NCBI RefSeq assembly: GCF_963678635.1
Contig: NC_087064.1
Span: 57,112,338-57,176,337, forward strand
Direction: 5' to 3'
Length of the DNA stretch: 64,000 nucleotides
DNA from: Symsagittifera roscoffensis
Lineage: Eukaryota; Xenacoelomorpha; Acoela; Convolutidae
Part shown: positions 32,619-43,010 of the stretch, in pieces
How positions within the stretch are numbered: position 1 is the stretch's first letter
Layout of the letters: each line of letters opens with the position of its first letter
Notes under the pieces: model-generated
Told to the model about the DNA's origin: nothing
Databases searched by the model: none
Seen by the model: only the letters and a program-made list of their open reading frames with translations
Translations under genes and position numbers: made by a program

Positions 32619-33675
32619 TGCCCTTCAGGTAGTCGGCATAGATGTCCAGGTGGACTAGTGTAATCTCGGATGATTCACTCAAGTTCTTGACCACCTGGTG
32701 CCCTGCGACTGAGATAATGGACTTTATTTTCGTCCCCTCCTTCGTCATGCCGAAAGTTCTCCCAGATATAACGTTCAGTTTTAGTCCCTGTTTCCTGGGT
32801 TCCTCTTTGTCTTCTACTTTCGTCGTTTTACCCAGAATATTAAAACTTTCCCGAAGATCTGTGCTCTCCAGCTCCGACCTTACCCATTGCTCCACTTCTT
32901 TCGTGGCTAGGTCCTGTTTGACATTCTGCAGCGCTGTTCTTGCCGGCAGGCTGTAATCCACCTTGAGTGGGCTAGACGACTCTGCCTCCAGGTTCGAGGC
33001 TACCACCTCATCAGGCAGTGCCTTTACCTTTTTGGTCGTGAAGGTGCTCGGTATCGTCTCCTTTCTCCGAGACTCGGCCTCGTTCATCAGACGTGCTCGA
33101 CTGGCCTTGACACCCGAAAGCGCCTCTTCGTGGCGGGGATGTTTCGCGTCCGCCACTGCATCCCAAAATTGAGTACAATCCGACTTGAAGTGTCCCTCCA
33201 AATTACAGAAGAAACACCTCGGACCATATTTCATGATGAGCCCTCTGACGTACTCTTCGGGATCCTCGTCGGTCGCGTCGGCGTCCTCGAGAAAGTAGCC
33301 TATTGCCTTCATGTTCTGTTTGTATGCAGAACACGAGGAAACGTGATGGTCCATCAAACCACAATTCGCACATGACCTCCTCTTATCCATGTCATCGCGA
33401 GGTTTGTACCAACTGGAATTCGCACCAGTGTTTGTCCCGCTATAGTTATCATAATTGCTGTAACGGTTCTGCGCCCTTGGCTTTATGAGTAAATATTCGC
33501 GTGACTTCATACGCAAATCATCGGGTGTGGGTACTTGGTCAAGTGAAAGGGTGAATTGTGTGGCCAACATCGTCTTCAACTCCTCACTCTTTACTCCGTC
33601 CATGAACTTCGAAGCAATTGCCAAGTTTCGCTCATTATTTCTCATCGGGATTGCTTCTCCTCCTAAGCAATTCAA
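32485..33675 (-). pseudogene. Gag nucleocapsid part with two CCHC knuckles, element A
   Basis: Two zinc knuckles of form CX2CX4HX4C are intact: CANCGLMDHHVSSC (residues 102-115) and CFFCNLEGHFKSDC (154-167). They would bind the RNA genome during packaging. The spacing of 38 residues between the knuckles is wide. The rest is charged, and the C-terminal part probably leads into the protease. The frame matches the N-terminal gag segment but not the capsid piece between them. Confidence 0.8.
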
Positions 33676-33928
33676 GGTCGTCCAAAAATTTGTCTATGGA
33701 TTCGTCAGCTCTTTGACGCCTCTTTTCGAACTTCACCATAGCCTGGTGCCCTTGTACTCCAGAGCCGAAACGATTCAGCAGGAAGTCGAATATCTTGCGA
33801 GCGCTGTCTCTATCATTGGCTCTTTTCGCCATTACACAATTTAGTGCAGTACCCTCCAGGTTGCTCGTTAGCGCGCTGCATACTGTTTTCTTGGAGAGAC
33901 TCTCTTCCTCAAAGTGTAACTTCATCAC
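33635..33928 (-). pseudogene. Gag capsid-like domain, element A
   Basis: A 97-codon piece containing LEGTALNCVMAK, FDFLLNRFGSG and FEKRRQRADESIDKFLDDLELL has the pattern of the retrotransposon gag family, in which a helix with A-x-W-like packing precedes the F-x-x-RKQ-x-x-ES segment. It is shifted relative to both flanking gag segments. The downstream junction at about 33635 lacks two bases, or has gained one, compared with a readable join. Confidence 0.65.
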
Positions 33929-33984
33929 CTCTATCCAAGTATCAATGCAGCCGTCTGACTCGTCTTTATATGACTTCGGCTTTG

Positions 33985-35589
33985 TCAGTGTCCTTCTTGA
34001 CCTCTCTCTCTCTCGGTTGACTTCGAGAGTTTGGTGATGAATGTTTCGAGAGATCTGTTCAGAGGCTCGAACATCGAGGCATACATCGTTGTGTCCTGTG
34101 AGACTGTAGTCAGATCTGGTAATGAACTGACTTGTGGCACAGTTGGCAACCTGGTCTCCGGGGTAGCATCTGCCTCCGGCGGGACTGGGTTCGTCCAGCC
34201 AGGCCTCGACGGGGCTGCCCTTGGCCGCTCCTTGTTTCTAGGTTCGTAGTTCTTTCTCGAGCTTTGCTGGGCTCTGGCATTGCTGCCCGTACCATCTCCA
34301 TCATTCGCATGGCGTGAGCGCTCCCTTTGGTTGGAACGCTCCTGCCAATTGCTCCCATTGAGGCTCGCGTCAAGCTTCCGCATCATTAAGTCAGACTTGG
34401 CATCTAACCTTTTCTCCAGGCTAGTCATCGTGTGGGCGTAGGTACTATCATGATCATTCAACAATCGCTCGATCTCTCTCGTCATCCTAGCCTCTCTTTC
34501 CTGTGACTCCTTGTTTGCCTGTGCCAGGCTCTCCGCCAGGCATTGATTGGTGTTGCGAATCAATTGAGCCTGATCAACCCTCGCCTGCGACTTCACGTGC
34601 GTTAGCTCATCTCTCAGATTCTCTCGACCCTGGCGAGCTCTCTCATCAACTTGATCTATTCTCTTAGTCATGTCCCGTCTCAGTTCATCCAGACCATTCA
34701 TTACGCCAGCGAACATGTCACTTATGTCGCCAGTGGCCCCAAATGACGGGGTTAGTCCCAAAGAAGATGAAGTCAACTGCGGCTGCAGCCTGGTGCTTGA
34801 TGACGCACCGCCTTTTTGCTTGCTCATCGACTTCATCAACCTGTCGAACGTTGATGACGCTCCCATCGTTATCCCGTCTGACATGGGCCTGGTCGGCGAG
34901 GCAGACGACGCCTTCCTGCTCATGTCGTTCCTTGGGCACGGTGTGAAGTTCACATCCGGATGGGTTATCTCCGGGTAGTCATAACTGGAAGATAAACCTT
35001 CAGTTCGTAGTGACGCCACGCGCTCATCGCACAAAGACTTCCAACTCTTCTTGGCCTTCGAACCCGGTTGTTCTTCACTCGGGCTAATAATCGACATCAT
35101 CGCGTTCTCGCTCTGCTTGGCCAGAGATGAGTGGGTATTCGCCGAATGTGAATATTCTCTCATCCACCTATGACTCTTGGTCTCCGATTTGGACATTCCC
35201 TTGAATAACACTTCCTCTCGCGGCTCGACCTCGGAACGCTCCGAGGTCTCCTCCGTCCTCTCGACTTCCTCCCGCTCGAGGTCCTCGCTTGGCTCAAAGT
35301 CGGGTCGAATAAGCGTCCGTTCTCCTTCGTCAAAGGGGTCCACAAGCGTTTCACTCGCCGTTCCTGCTTCAGCGCTCCGCCTTTGATCAACATCGAGGTT
35401 TTTCTCGCTCCTTAATTTCATTTCGCTCACTGAAAGATCAGGTTGACCTTTAGTCGATTCGGTTTCGGCAAACACGTCGGAGGCGCTGCTAAACGAGGAC
35501 TGGCTACGCCTAGTTTTAAATTTTCGCGTGCTGCCCTTGCTCAGCCTGAGAATCTTAGTAGTCGATCCTAACGAGTCCCTGCGCTGCAT
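33985..35589 (-). CDS. Gag N-terminal segment, element A
   Basis: The open frame can be read from 35646, but the first ATG is at 35589, which gives 534 codons. It is Ser/Arg/Glu-rich, with a coiled-coil stretch around the residues coded near 34400-34700 (heptad-like runs of Leu, Ile, Glu and Arg). Its end, near 33985, runs into the shifted capsid piece. An unusually long, charged matrix-like extension is inferred. I know no matching domain. Confidence 0.6.
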   Translation of the reverse strand: MQRRDSLGSTTKILRLSKGSTRKFKTRRSQSSFSSASDVFAETESTKGQPDLSVSEMKLRSEKNLDVDQRRSAEAGTASETLVDPFDEGERTLIRPDFEPSEDLEREEVERTEETSERSEVEPREEVLFKGMSKSETKSHRWMREYSHSANTHSSLAKQSENAMMSIISPSEEQPGSKAKKSWKSLCDERVASLRTEGLSSSYDYPEITHPDVNFTPCPRNDMSRKASSASPTRPMSDGITMGASSTFDRLMKSMSKQKGGASSSTRLQPQLTSSSLGLTPSFGATGDISDMFAGVMNGLDELRRDMTKRIDQVDERARQGRENLRDELTHVKSQARVDQAQLIRNTNQCLAESLAQANKESQEREARMTREIERLLNDHDSTYAHTMTSLEKRLDAKSDLMMRKLDASLNGSNWQERSNQRERSRHANDGDGTGSNARAQQSSRKNYEPRNKERPRAAPSRPGWTNPVPPEADATPETRLPTVPQVSSLPDLTTVSQDTTMYASMFEPLNRSLETFITKLSKSTERERGQEGH

Positions 35590-36062
35590 GCTTTGTGACA
35601 AAAAACAATATTCGTATGATTTAATGGCGATGCACACGTACCGCAAACAAGTTCAAGTTAAATTACTCAACATTGCCTCTTCGATCTCGTAAGTATCAAG
35701 AATGTCTCTTAGGTTTCTCAATGACAATCTTAGTGACTCAGCTAGAGTTACACACACAGGGCCTGCTCAGTATTGATATAATGCTAACTCAACCCTGTTG
35801 TATAGTATAACAGTATCACAAAAATTTCACAAGAAAAAATCAACACACAAAACACAATGGATAATCAGATAAGAATATCCTACAGGTGACAGCGACCTTT
35901 CGTCAGTATCAATTTATCGCCACACAATTTATCAAGTCAGTGCTTTGTTAAAATCAAACAATCTTTGGTAAAAAAGCAGTGATGACTCAGAAGCAGATCA
36001 ATAAAACTTAGTCTTAAAGAAAAAGACTTCCCTCAATCGGAACGATCCGAAAGAACAAAGCC

Positions 36063-36134
36063 CAGGACACAGTCTTCTCAAGTGGGTGTGTATTTGCCTA
36101 TAACACCCACCAAGGTCTTCTTTTAGGTGTCCTG
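36063..36134 (-). promoter_or_regulatory. RNA fold candidate, copy 1
   Basis: The outer 8-bp stem pairs caggacac (36063-36070) with gtgtcctg (36127-36134). The inner 8-bp hairpin pairs gtgggtgt (36082-36089) with acacccac (36103-36110) around a 13-nt loop, gtatttgcctata. The joining segments hold tcttctcaa and aggtcttc, which are the same in copy 2. Pairing holds for either strand; the element transcript is on minus. Confidence 0.6.
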
Positions 36135-36245
36135 CGATTGCCCGAGCTGTCCTACTAAGTAGCTCAAGGCAACCTCTGATCGAAAATTTCTATAGTCTAA
36201 GAAAAAGCTCTCCCACACCCGGACTGCTGCAAGTACACGAGAGTA

Positions 36246-36319
36246 GGGAACAACTTTTCTTCTCAAGTGAGTGTGTATTTGCCTTATACACTCACCGAGG
36301 TCTTCCTTTATTTGTTCCC
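36246..36319 (-). promoter_or_regulatory. RNA fold candidate, copy 2
   Basis: The outer 8-bp stem pairs gggaacaa (36246-36253) with ttgttccc (36312-36319). The inner hairpin pairs gtgagtgt (36267-36274) with acactcac (36288-36295) around a 13-nt loop. The stem sequences differ from copy 1 but all pairs are kept: four outer pairs and one inner pair show paired changes. The copies are about 185 bp apart and are followed by the identical block aagtagctcaaggcaacc. Confidence 0.6.
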
Positions 36320-36596
36320 GGATTGTCCGAACTTTCCTATTAAGTAGCTCAAGGCAACCACACAACCAAAATAACAATCAAAAAAATTTTTGTTCGGGTA
36401 CTTCTGATACACCCGATCTAGAATCCAAAGTTGTTCACGAATTTCCGGGTCAAAATGGGCTCCTATGATCCTAATAAACACGCCTAATGTCCTAATATGA
36501 TCTTTATTAAATGGATATTTCCCGTCTCCCAAATTGCCACAGAAGGTTTCCTCAAGTTTCTAGCAATGAGGGTTGCTAAGATGTTTAAGTCACTCC

Positions 36597-38660
36597 GGTT
36601 GGTTACTTCGGAGGGTTGTTAAGACACTTAGACTACCTCGGAGGGTTACTTCGGAGGGTACCTTAATCACCCAAGTTACTTCGGAGGGTCCCCTTAAATT
36701 TACTAAGGAGGGTCAATAAGATGCTTAATATGCTTCGCAGGGTTACTTCGGAGGGTACGTCCAAAATTTTCAAATTTCTGAACCTCACTTAGAAGGGCCT
36801 TCAATTAACTTCAGGAATCGTCAAAACAAGCTTAATTCTCTATGGGGGGCTGTTTTAACTTCTTTGGATGATCTCGTGGAAATTTTCCACTAAGGAGGGT
36901 TGCTAAGATGTTTAACTGACTCCGGAGGGTTACTTCGGAGGGTTCCCCAAAAATCAAGAAAAAAGGTTATGTTACCGCGATAAAGTCTCCAAAAGCGGTC
37001 CACCTGACTTAAAACTAGGTTGGCTGACACGGTAAACCTTCCCAGTTGGATAAAAAGGTGTTTTGATAAAATTTTCTGCCGCTCGGAGGGTTACCTGTGA
37101 TTTGGACCCTCCGAACCAACAAATTCTAAAACTTTTTTCTTTTCCGAGATTATCAACCCAAAAACGGTTGCGGTCCAAAAAAGTGGTCCAAAACGTCGAC
37201 TTATGGTACCAAAATTTCCCGATCGGTTGGCTAGCTTTTGAGAAATTGCCAAAAACGTGTTTGTCCAACTGGCCTTTTTTCACCACCTATATAGGTTCTG
37301 AGAAACTTTTTCCGCAATTCCTATTGAAAATGCCTAAAAATAATTGAAACGAGCGTAGTAGCCCTGTACGGCACTGGAATAATGCAAAAAACTGGACCAA
37401 AATTGGTTTGGAGACAAAAATTTGGCCAATAACTATCAAATTTGGACCCTCCGATCCCTTCCTTTTCCAATCCTTAAGTCGTTAGCTCTATCCACGGAGC
37501 TAATCGGAGGGTTACTCAAAAATTTTTCTGGCAGCCGAGCACGTTATGCTAGCAAGCTCCTAACACAAAAAATTTTATTGCTCTAACTCTAAAAACTCAA
37601 AAACTCGATCCCCAAAACAGATTGACAAATTTCAGAAAATTATCGAAATTTTGATCGAAAAATTTTGGTTTTTTCCAACTTTTACTGAGTCTTTTCTCAC
37701 GCGGTTTCTTTAGTTAGAGGGATCGAACTACGTATTACTCACTATATAAAAGCTTTTTGCTGTTCGGAAAAGCTCGGATATCCAAAAATCTGGGGGTCTA
37801 CAGTTTGGTCGAAAATCGATAATTTTCGACGAAATTTGGGTGTTTCTTGGGTCTAAATAGGAGATAAGTAATATATAACAAGGATAATAACCTATTAGTA
37901 GTCGTTAGTGAATAGTACTATACCCTATTTTGCACCAAAATACCCGAATGATGACCCTTAACTCGGAAATTTGTAATGGATGGAGGGTGCAATCGGACCG
38001 CGCCAATCGTGCCCCCCACCACTTAAGTTTTGATGAAATAGTACCCGAATGATACCAAAATCTTATCAACGATACCCAACAGTCGTTGTGGATGTTGTCC
38101 CCGATGTCCTTGTTGAGTGTGGAACACGTCGGTCAGCTTGCCACTCTACCCTCCGGCCACCGGCAAAATCACCATTAACGTGCTTAAATACTCAAATTAC
38201 ACTCAAGGGAGGGTATCCAACCCTTCACCAAAACACACAATCTTTCTATCAAAAACGATATAAATCAATCTGAAACAACAACAAATAGGAAGGTCAGATC
38301 ACATCTCGTCCGAAAATAACATATAAACTGTCACTTTTTGTTTTTTACTGTTTTTGGTCTTTTTTGGATTTTTTACTGTTTTTTGTACTTTTTTGTTTTC
38401 AAATAACTTTATTATTGGCTTTTTCTTGGTTATACACTATTTTTATTTGGTTTTCACTTTTTTTAAATTGTTTTTGGTCCCGGGACCTTGGGACAAGCGG
38501 GCTCATGACTTCCCACCTAACCCTCCGGCCCCCGGAATTTTCGGTGTTAACTAAGTTAAAAAGCTAAATAGTACTAGACGGAGGGTACGCACCTTCCCCC
38601 TAGTACAATAACGGTCATTAAGGCCTCTAACTCGGGCATACGCCCGGAGCGGAGGGTTCG
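36597..38660. repeat. Dispersed CGGAGGGT / ACCCTCCG motif cluster
   Basis: About twenty copies of GGAGGGT or its complement lie in this stretch. In 36600-36950 the usual form is ggttacttcggagggt. Opposed pairs occur, such as 37084-37091 with 37106-37113 and 37444-37451 with 37505-37512, which could form hairpins. The cluster lies wholly in the element A leader. Confidence 0.65.
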
Positions 38661-38705
38661 TCGCTGAAACGCTTGCTGATCTTGATGGTCTTATGCCTTT
38701 GACAG

Positions 38706-38723
38706 GCCCACACAGGAGCGCCA
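38706..38723 (-). promoter_or_regulatory. Candidate tRNA primer-binding site, element A
   Basis: On the minus strand TGGCGCTCCTGTGTGGGC starts 12 bases inside the 5' LTR. A TGG start is what pairs with the CCA end of a tRNA primer in LTR elements. No tRNA was matched, and the offset from the LTR is larger than usual, so the call is tentative. Confidence 0.5.
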
Positions 38724-38735
38724 TAAAAACGTCTA

Positions 38736-39600
38736 TGTAACTTTCGCCCAAATACTACACAGCGACGGAGCGTAGAAAAAGTACCCATTAACGACTGGCA
38801 GGCGTCAGTTACCTTAATCCTACTCGTTTTTCACCGTCTCGACCTTGCCAGTTGATTTTCTGGTCTGTTTAGGGCTAAGTAAAAAGTTACTATTTTTAGG
38901 CCATCAGACAAACGACTTTTGATCAGCTTTCGTTTACATGCGAACACAACCACATAGCTGAGTCTCGGATCCTCAGACTACGTGATTGCCATTAAAAGCA
39001 CGGCTCGAACAACCTATTTGAACATGTTTTTGTGTGACAGTTCTATATTAAATCCATTGGAGATGGATTGACCCTTTCCTTTTTCTAGCTACTCATATTC
39101 TAAAATATCAAATAATACCGGTGTTAATTCAGACTTCTACGACATCCAAGTAGCTACAAAGTTAGTTTTATATGGTCCCTTCACATAAAACAGTCTCTGG
39201 GGGACCAAGCCTCCGCTCCTGTTCTTATCTCTTCCAATTTATGGCACGAGAGGGTTCCGTGGAATATTCCTTCCCCACTGAAGCTTCCTTCTCCACTAAT
39301 ATCCACTGCTAAGAGTCTTATCGTGTGTTGTTACCACGATAAGAGGCTTCGTGTTTTTCATCTCTTGTGCGACTGTTTTCCACAATATTTGTCGTTGTTC
39401 TGTTTTTTCGTCCTTTTTCGTCAAAATGGCCGTCTTTTTGTATTTCTCAGAAATATTCCCCTTCCGATCGAAATTTTGAAAATAAAAATTCTAGAATATT
39501 CCTACCCTCCTTCGCAATACTTTTTCGTTAATAAGTCCTTTATTCGTTTTTCTTCGTGTCGCCGGAAGGTTGCGCTGTGTCAATCTGGCAGAATGGCACA
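38736..39600 (-). repeat. 5' LTR of element A
   Basis: 865 bp, TG...CA, pairing with the repeat at 15583-16495. A TATA-like box on the minus strand at about 39166-39174 is in a good place for an element promoter. Frames open on the plus strand inside the LTR (39323-39715 and 16217-16531) occur in both LTR copies and are not taken as genes. Confidence 0.88.
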
Positions 39601-40361
39601 TTTTCTCTTAGCACAGTCAGAGAGCTCGCCAAAAACCTCGGAGATAGGAAGAAACGTATTTGAGCCATCATTTACAGTACAAGAAAGAGTACCCCAAACA
39701 TATTGCAAAAACTAATAAAAACGGAGTTTGAAACATAGCAATGAAACTCCAATCATTAGAAGCGCTGCACACTAGGTATCTGAGGCCAGTGATCAACACA
39801 CAGTATGAGTGTAGTAGTATAGGGCTGACACTTAAAAATTGGTCAAAAAAGTTTTGGATTAGAACCCGTTCCTGCTTACTTCCTTAGACAAAAATGTGCT
39901 TGATTTTTTCTGATAGATCAACCAAAAAACGACAAATCTCATTTTCAAATAAACCAAATCACTATAACGTAAGTAAATCAAGGTCATATTTAACGGTACT
40001 AACTCCATGTAAGTTGAAATAAAATTGAATTAAAGAATAGACAACTGGCCCAAATCAATCAGTGGAAAAACCGTATATCTCACGGGTAACGGGTTATTGG
40101 CTGCAACTTTCGAATTAAATGATGCTTGTACGACTAACTTAGAGACAGTTTGACAGGGTGATGGCAGCCAAAGGTCCAGGGAAAAGGAGAAAAAACATCA
40201 AAACTTAAATTGCTTCTCAGTTATCGGATGCCATTGTATTAACGACTTAAGGCAACCGAAATTGAGTTCTTCAAGCTGCTTATTCCCTTTGGCCAAACTC
40301 ACTTTTCAACTCGTAAAAGATGAAGGAAAACTGGAATTTGTCCTTCTTCTGTGTGATTGAA
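39601..40361. other. Spacer between element A and the RT remnant
   Basis: AT-rich, with no coding, repeat or structural signal that I can support. The first bases after the LTR, ttttctctta, do not duplicate the left flank of element A. Confidence 0.5.
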
Positions 40362-42730
40362 GACATATTAGACTGAAACTGGTATGAAAAGCGACAGAAA
40401 CTGGGACTACACAATTACAAATCAGCGAGCTTTTTCAGAACAATCGAAGTGTTATCTGGTTTCAGTACAAGAAATTATTTTAAAAAGAATAAATGAAACC
40501 CTTGATTTGTCAATTAACCCAGTTGTTTGAACAAATTACAATTTATCTTTACGAAAAAAAAACACAATCATGCTTACTGTGGCTAAAAGTGCTCAAAACA
40601 AAATGGCTCTCAAAGTGTTTTGTTGAGACTGTAATTCTATCTATCTTTGACAAACTGTTCGACATTTAGCCATAAGAAACTCGCTCTAGGAAGGAGAATA
40701 TGCACCGAGTTTGTTGACCCAAAGTCACTAGAATCATATATAGCATGCAGAGCAATTGCACTGAATAAAAATGACGGTAAAGGCTGCATAAGGCCAATAG
40801 GCATTGGAGAAATAATCAGAAGAGTTCTCGGGAAAGCGATAGCTCAAATTTTTGGTGCCGATATTTGCCATGCAGCAGGATCACAGCAAACCTGCGCAGG
40901 TCAAGAAGGTGGCGTTGAAGCAGCAATTCATGCCGCCAGGGAAATATTTCAGATGGAGTCCACAGATGTCTTTCTATTGATTGATGCTGAGAATGCTTTT
41001 AACAGACTGAATCGTTAAACCGCCCTTCTTAACATAAGGCATATATGCCCAAAAATCTGCACTTATCTTATCAATACTTATCGGTTGCCAGCCAGACTCA
41101 TTCCTGGCGAAGGAGTTGAAATTTTATCACAGGAAGGAACCACTCAAGGAGATAATTTAGCGATGGCATTTTATGCATTGAGCTTGAAAAAACTCCTTGT
41201 CAGTCTGAACAAAATTGGGTGTCATCAAAAGTGGTTCGCTGACGACGCCGGAGGCCTTGGGAAGCTAGTTCAACTCCGTGAGTGGTGTGATCTTTTGACC
41301 AGTATCGGCCCCAAGCTTGGGTATTTTCCGAAACCGTCGAAATGTTGGTTAGTAATAAAAAGCGACGGTCTCTGAGAGCAAGCCAAGTAGGTCTTTGAGA
41401 ACACGAATATCAACATCACAAGCGAAGGACGTCCATACTTGGGAGCGGCAATTGGCAGCCAGAACTTCACAAGTACTATCTACGAGACAAAGTTGAAGAA
41501 TGGTCGAATGATTTGTCTCGCTGGAAGCAGCGGCCAAAACGGAGCCCCACCTTGCCTATATTGCTCTCGTCAAGGTGATCCAGAGTCGGTGGAGTTTTAT
41601 GATGAGGACTATTCCTGGTTCTGAACTGCACATGCAGCCACTTGAAGCCAAACTCAGGAAGGTTATTTTTCTTTTAGTCGACAGAACTCTCAGTGATCTA
41701 GAACGGGACATCATAGCATTGCCATGCTCAGCTGGTGGTTTAGGTCTGATAAATCCAACAGAATGTGCGTCTCGTTTCTATGAAAACTCTGTCAAGCTGA
41801 CAAACAAACTGAAAAACGCAATTATTGCTAAAAAAGATCTTATTGACTACACGAATAGAACTGACGAGCAGAAATTTCAGGATCGAACCGTAAACATGCT
41901 AAAGAAGCCCTCGAAATTGTGTATTCCCGAAGTGAGCATGAAATGAAGCGCACGCTAGACCTGCTACAGCCAAAAGGAACATCCGCATGGCTGACTTGTC
42001 TGCCATCTAGGGAGCAGAAATTTTAGATGAACAGAGACGAGTTACGGGATGCGCTATGTCTCCGATATGGATGGCACCTGAAAGGATTGGCTCAAACTTG
42101 TGAGAGTGGCGCAGCAAATGATATCGACCATGCCCTGATTTGTAAGTTGGGTGGTTTCGTCATAATGCGTCACAACGCTGTCCGCGACTTCGAAGCCGAC
42201 TTTTTACGTAACGTGTGCAAGGATGTGAGCATTGAGCCCGGTCTGATCCAATTGACGGGAAATGAAGAACTTGCAAGTGGAAGCAATCTGGAAGACAAGG
42301 CAAGACTGGATATTTCTTGTTGAGGTTTTTGGGCGCCGCTGCACACACCCGAACGCTCCAAGTAATAGGAACCGACAACTGGAGCCACTCCTAAAGACTC
42401 ATGAGAATCGGAAAAAAGTCGAATACAACGACCGCGTTCTGCAGGTAGAGCATGCCTCTTTTACCCCCTTGATTTTTGCGACCAACGGCGCCATGGGTGA
42501 GGAGGCAAAGCGATATCATGCTATACTGGTGGGAAAAAATGAGTGAGAAGCTGAACTGTACGTATGCGGACACTATGAACTATATCCGGAAGAAGCTCTC
42601 CTTCACCATCCTGAAACTGCCTTGATAGCCTTGAGAGGACACCAGAAGAAACAGCAATACACGTCCTGTAGTACCCGAGACACCGACATAAACATTTTGT
42701 GCCACATCCAATAAACATTTCTCATCGAAT
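40362..42730 (+). pseudogene. Decayed retroelement RT with a Cys/His and nuclease-like tail
   Basis: Frames in order: 40647-41018 (GIRPIGIGEIIRRVLGK-like block, then VFLLIDAENAFNRLNR), 41085-41375 (EGTTQGDNLAMAFYAL and KWFADDAGG, with the catalytic Asp pair at 41241-41246), 41575-41946 (LPCSAGGLGLINPT) and 42027-42323 (ELRDALCLRYGW, then DHALICKLGGFVIMRHN and ARLDIS). A last part at 42430-42690 reads FTPLIFATNGAMGEEAKRY. The Cys/His patch and RLDI region resemble a restriction-like nuclease tail. The element class is unresolved (non-LTR style, not Ty3/Gypsy). One in-frame TAA (41016) and several shifts disable it. An aataaa at 42710 may mark the end. Confidence 0.68.
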
Positions 42731-43010
42731 ATCATTCCAGCATAAATTGTACACTTTCAGTATTTCTCTATTCTTTATACCGATGGTTAATTCAAAACCT
42801 TTTCCCCGTAAGAAACTCGCCAAACAACCAACTGTCTTGGCTCTAAGACTACTGTTCTCATGGGATGTTATCACTGCTTGAGTGAGATTAAAAAACTGAA
42901 TATCTTAAGGTTTGATACTACCCTACCCATTTTCTCAAGAGACCTTAAAAACTATCTGGTTCAGAAATGAAGATAAAAGAAAAAAAGAAAGCCTGGAAAA
43001 CATTCAAAAG

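Larger units (their letters stand above)
35647..38735 (-). other. Long 5' leader of element A
   Basis: About 3.1 kb between the 5' LTR and gag has no credible ORF. It holds two tandem copies of a folded unit near 36020-36360 (listed separately), about twenty GGAGGGT or ACCCTCC motifs between 36597 and 38660, and a T-rich stretch near 38330-38480. Ty3/Gypsy leaders are usually a few hundred bases, so regulatory or packaging functions may be concentrated here. Confidence 0.6.
15583..39600 (-). mobile_element. Element A: giant Ty3/Gypsy-type LTR retroelement, 24 kb
   Basis: Two direct repeats, 15583-16495 and 38736-39600, both read TG...CA and enclose 22.2 kb. All recognised genes inside run on the minus strand in the order gag, protease, reverse transcriptase, RNase H, integrase, macro-like domain, accessory polyprotein. 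RNase H before integrase is the Ty3/Gypsy and retroviral order. A candidate primer-binding site lies next to the right-hand (5') LTR. The coding part is clearly richer in G and C than the host intergenic DNA. Typical Ty3/Gypsy elements are 5-10 kb, so the 3.1-kb leader and the 8.4-kb 3' coding region account for most of the excess. Gag-pol is broken by stops and shifts. No clear target-site duplication is visible. Confidence 0.88.

Noticed and set aside
15575-39610. A target-site duplication for element A
   Set aside because: The bases outside the LTRs (aactt on the left, ttttc on the right) do not match convincingly.
16217-39715. Plus-strand ORFs repeated in both LTRs of element A (16217-16531 and 39323-39715)
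   Set aside because: They are antisense to the element, lie inside LTRs and diverge at the LTR end.
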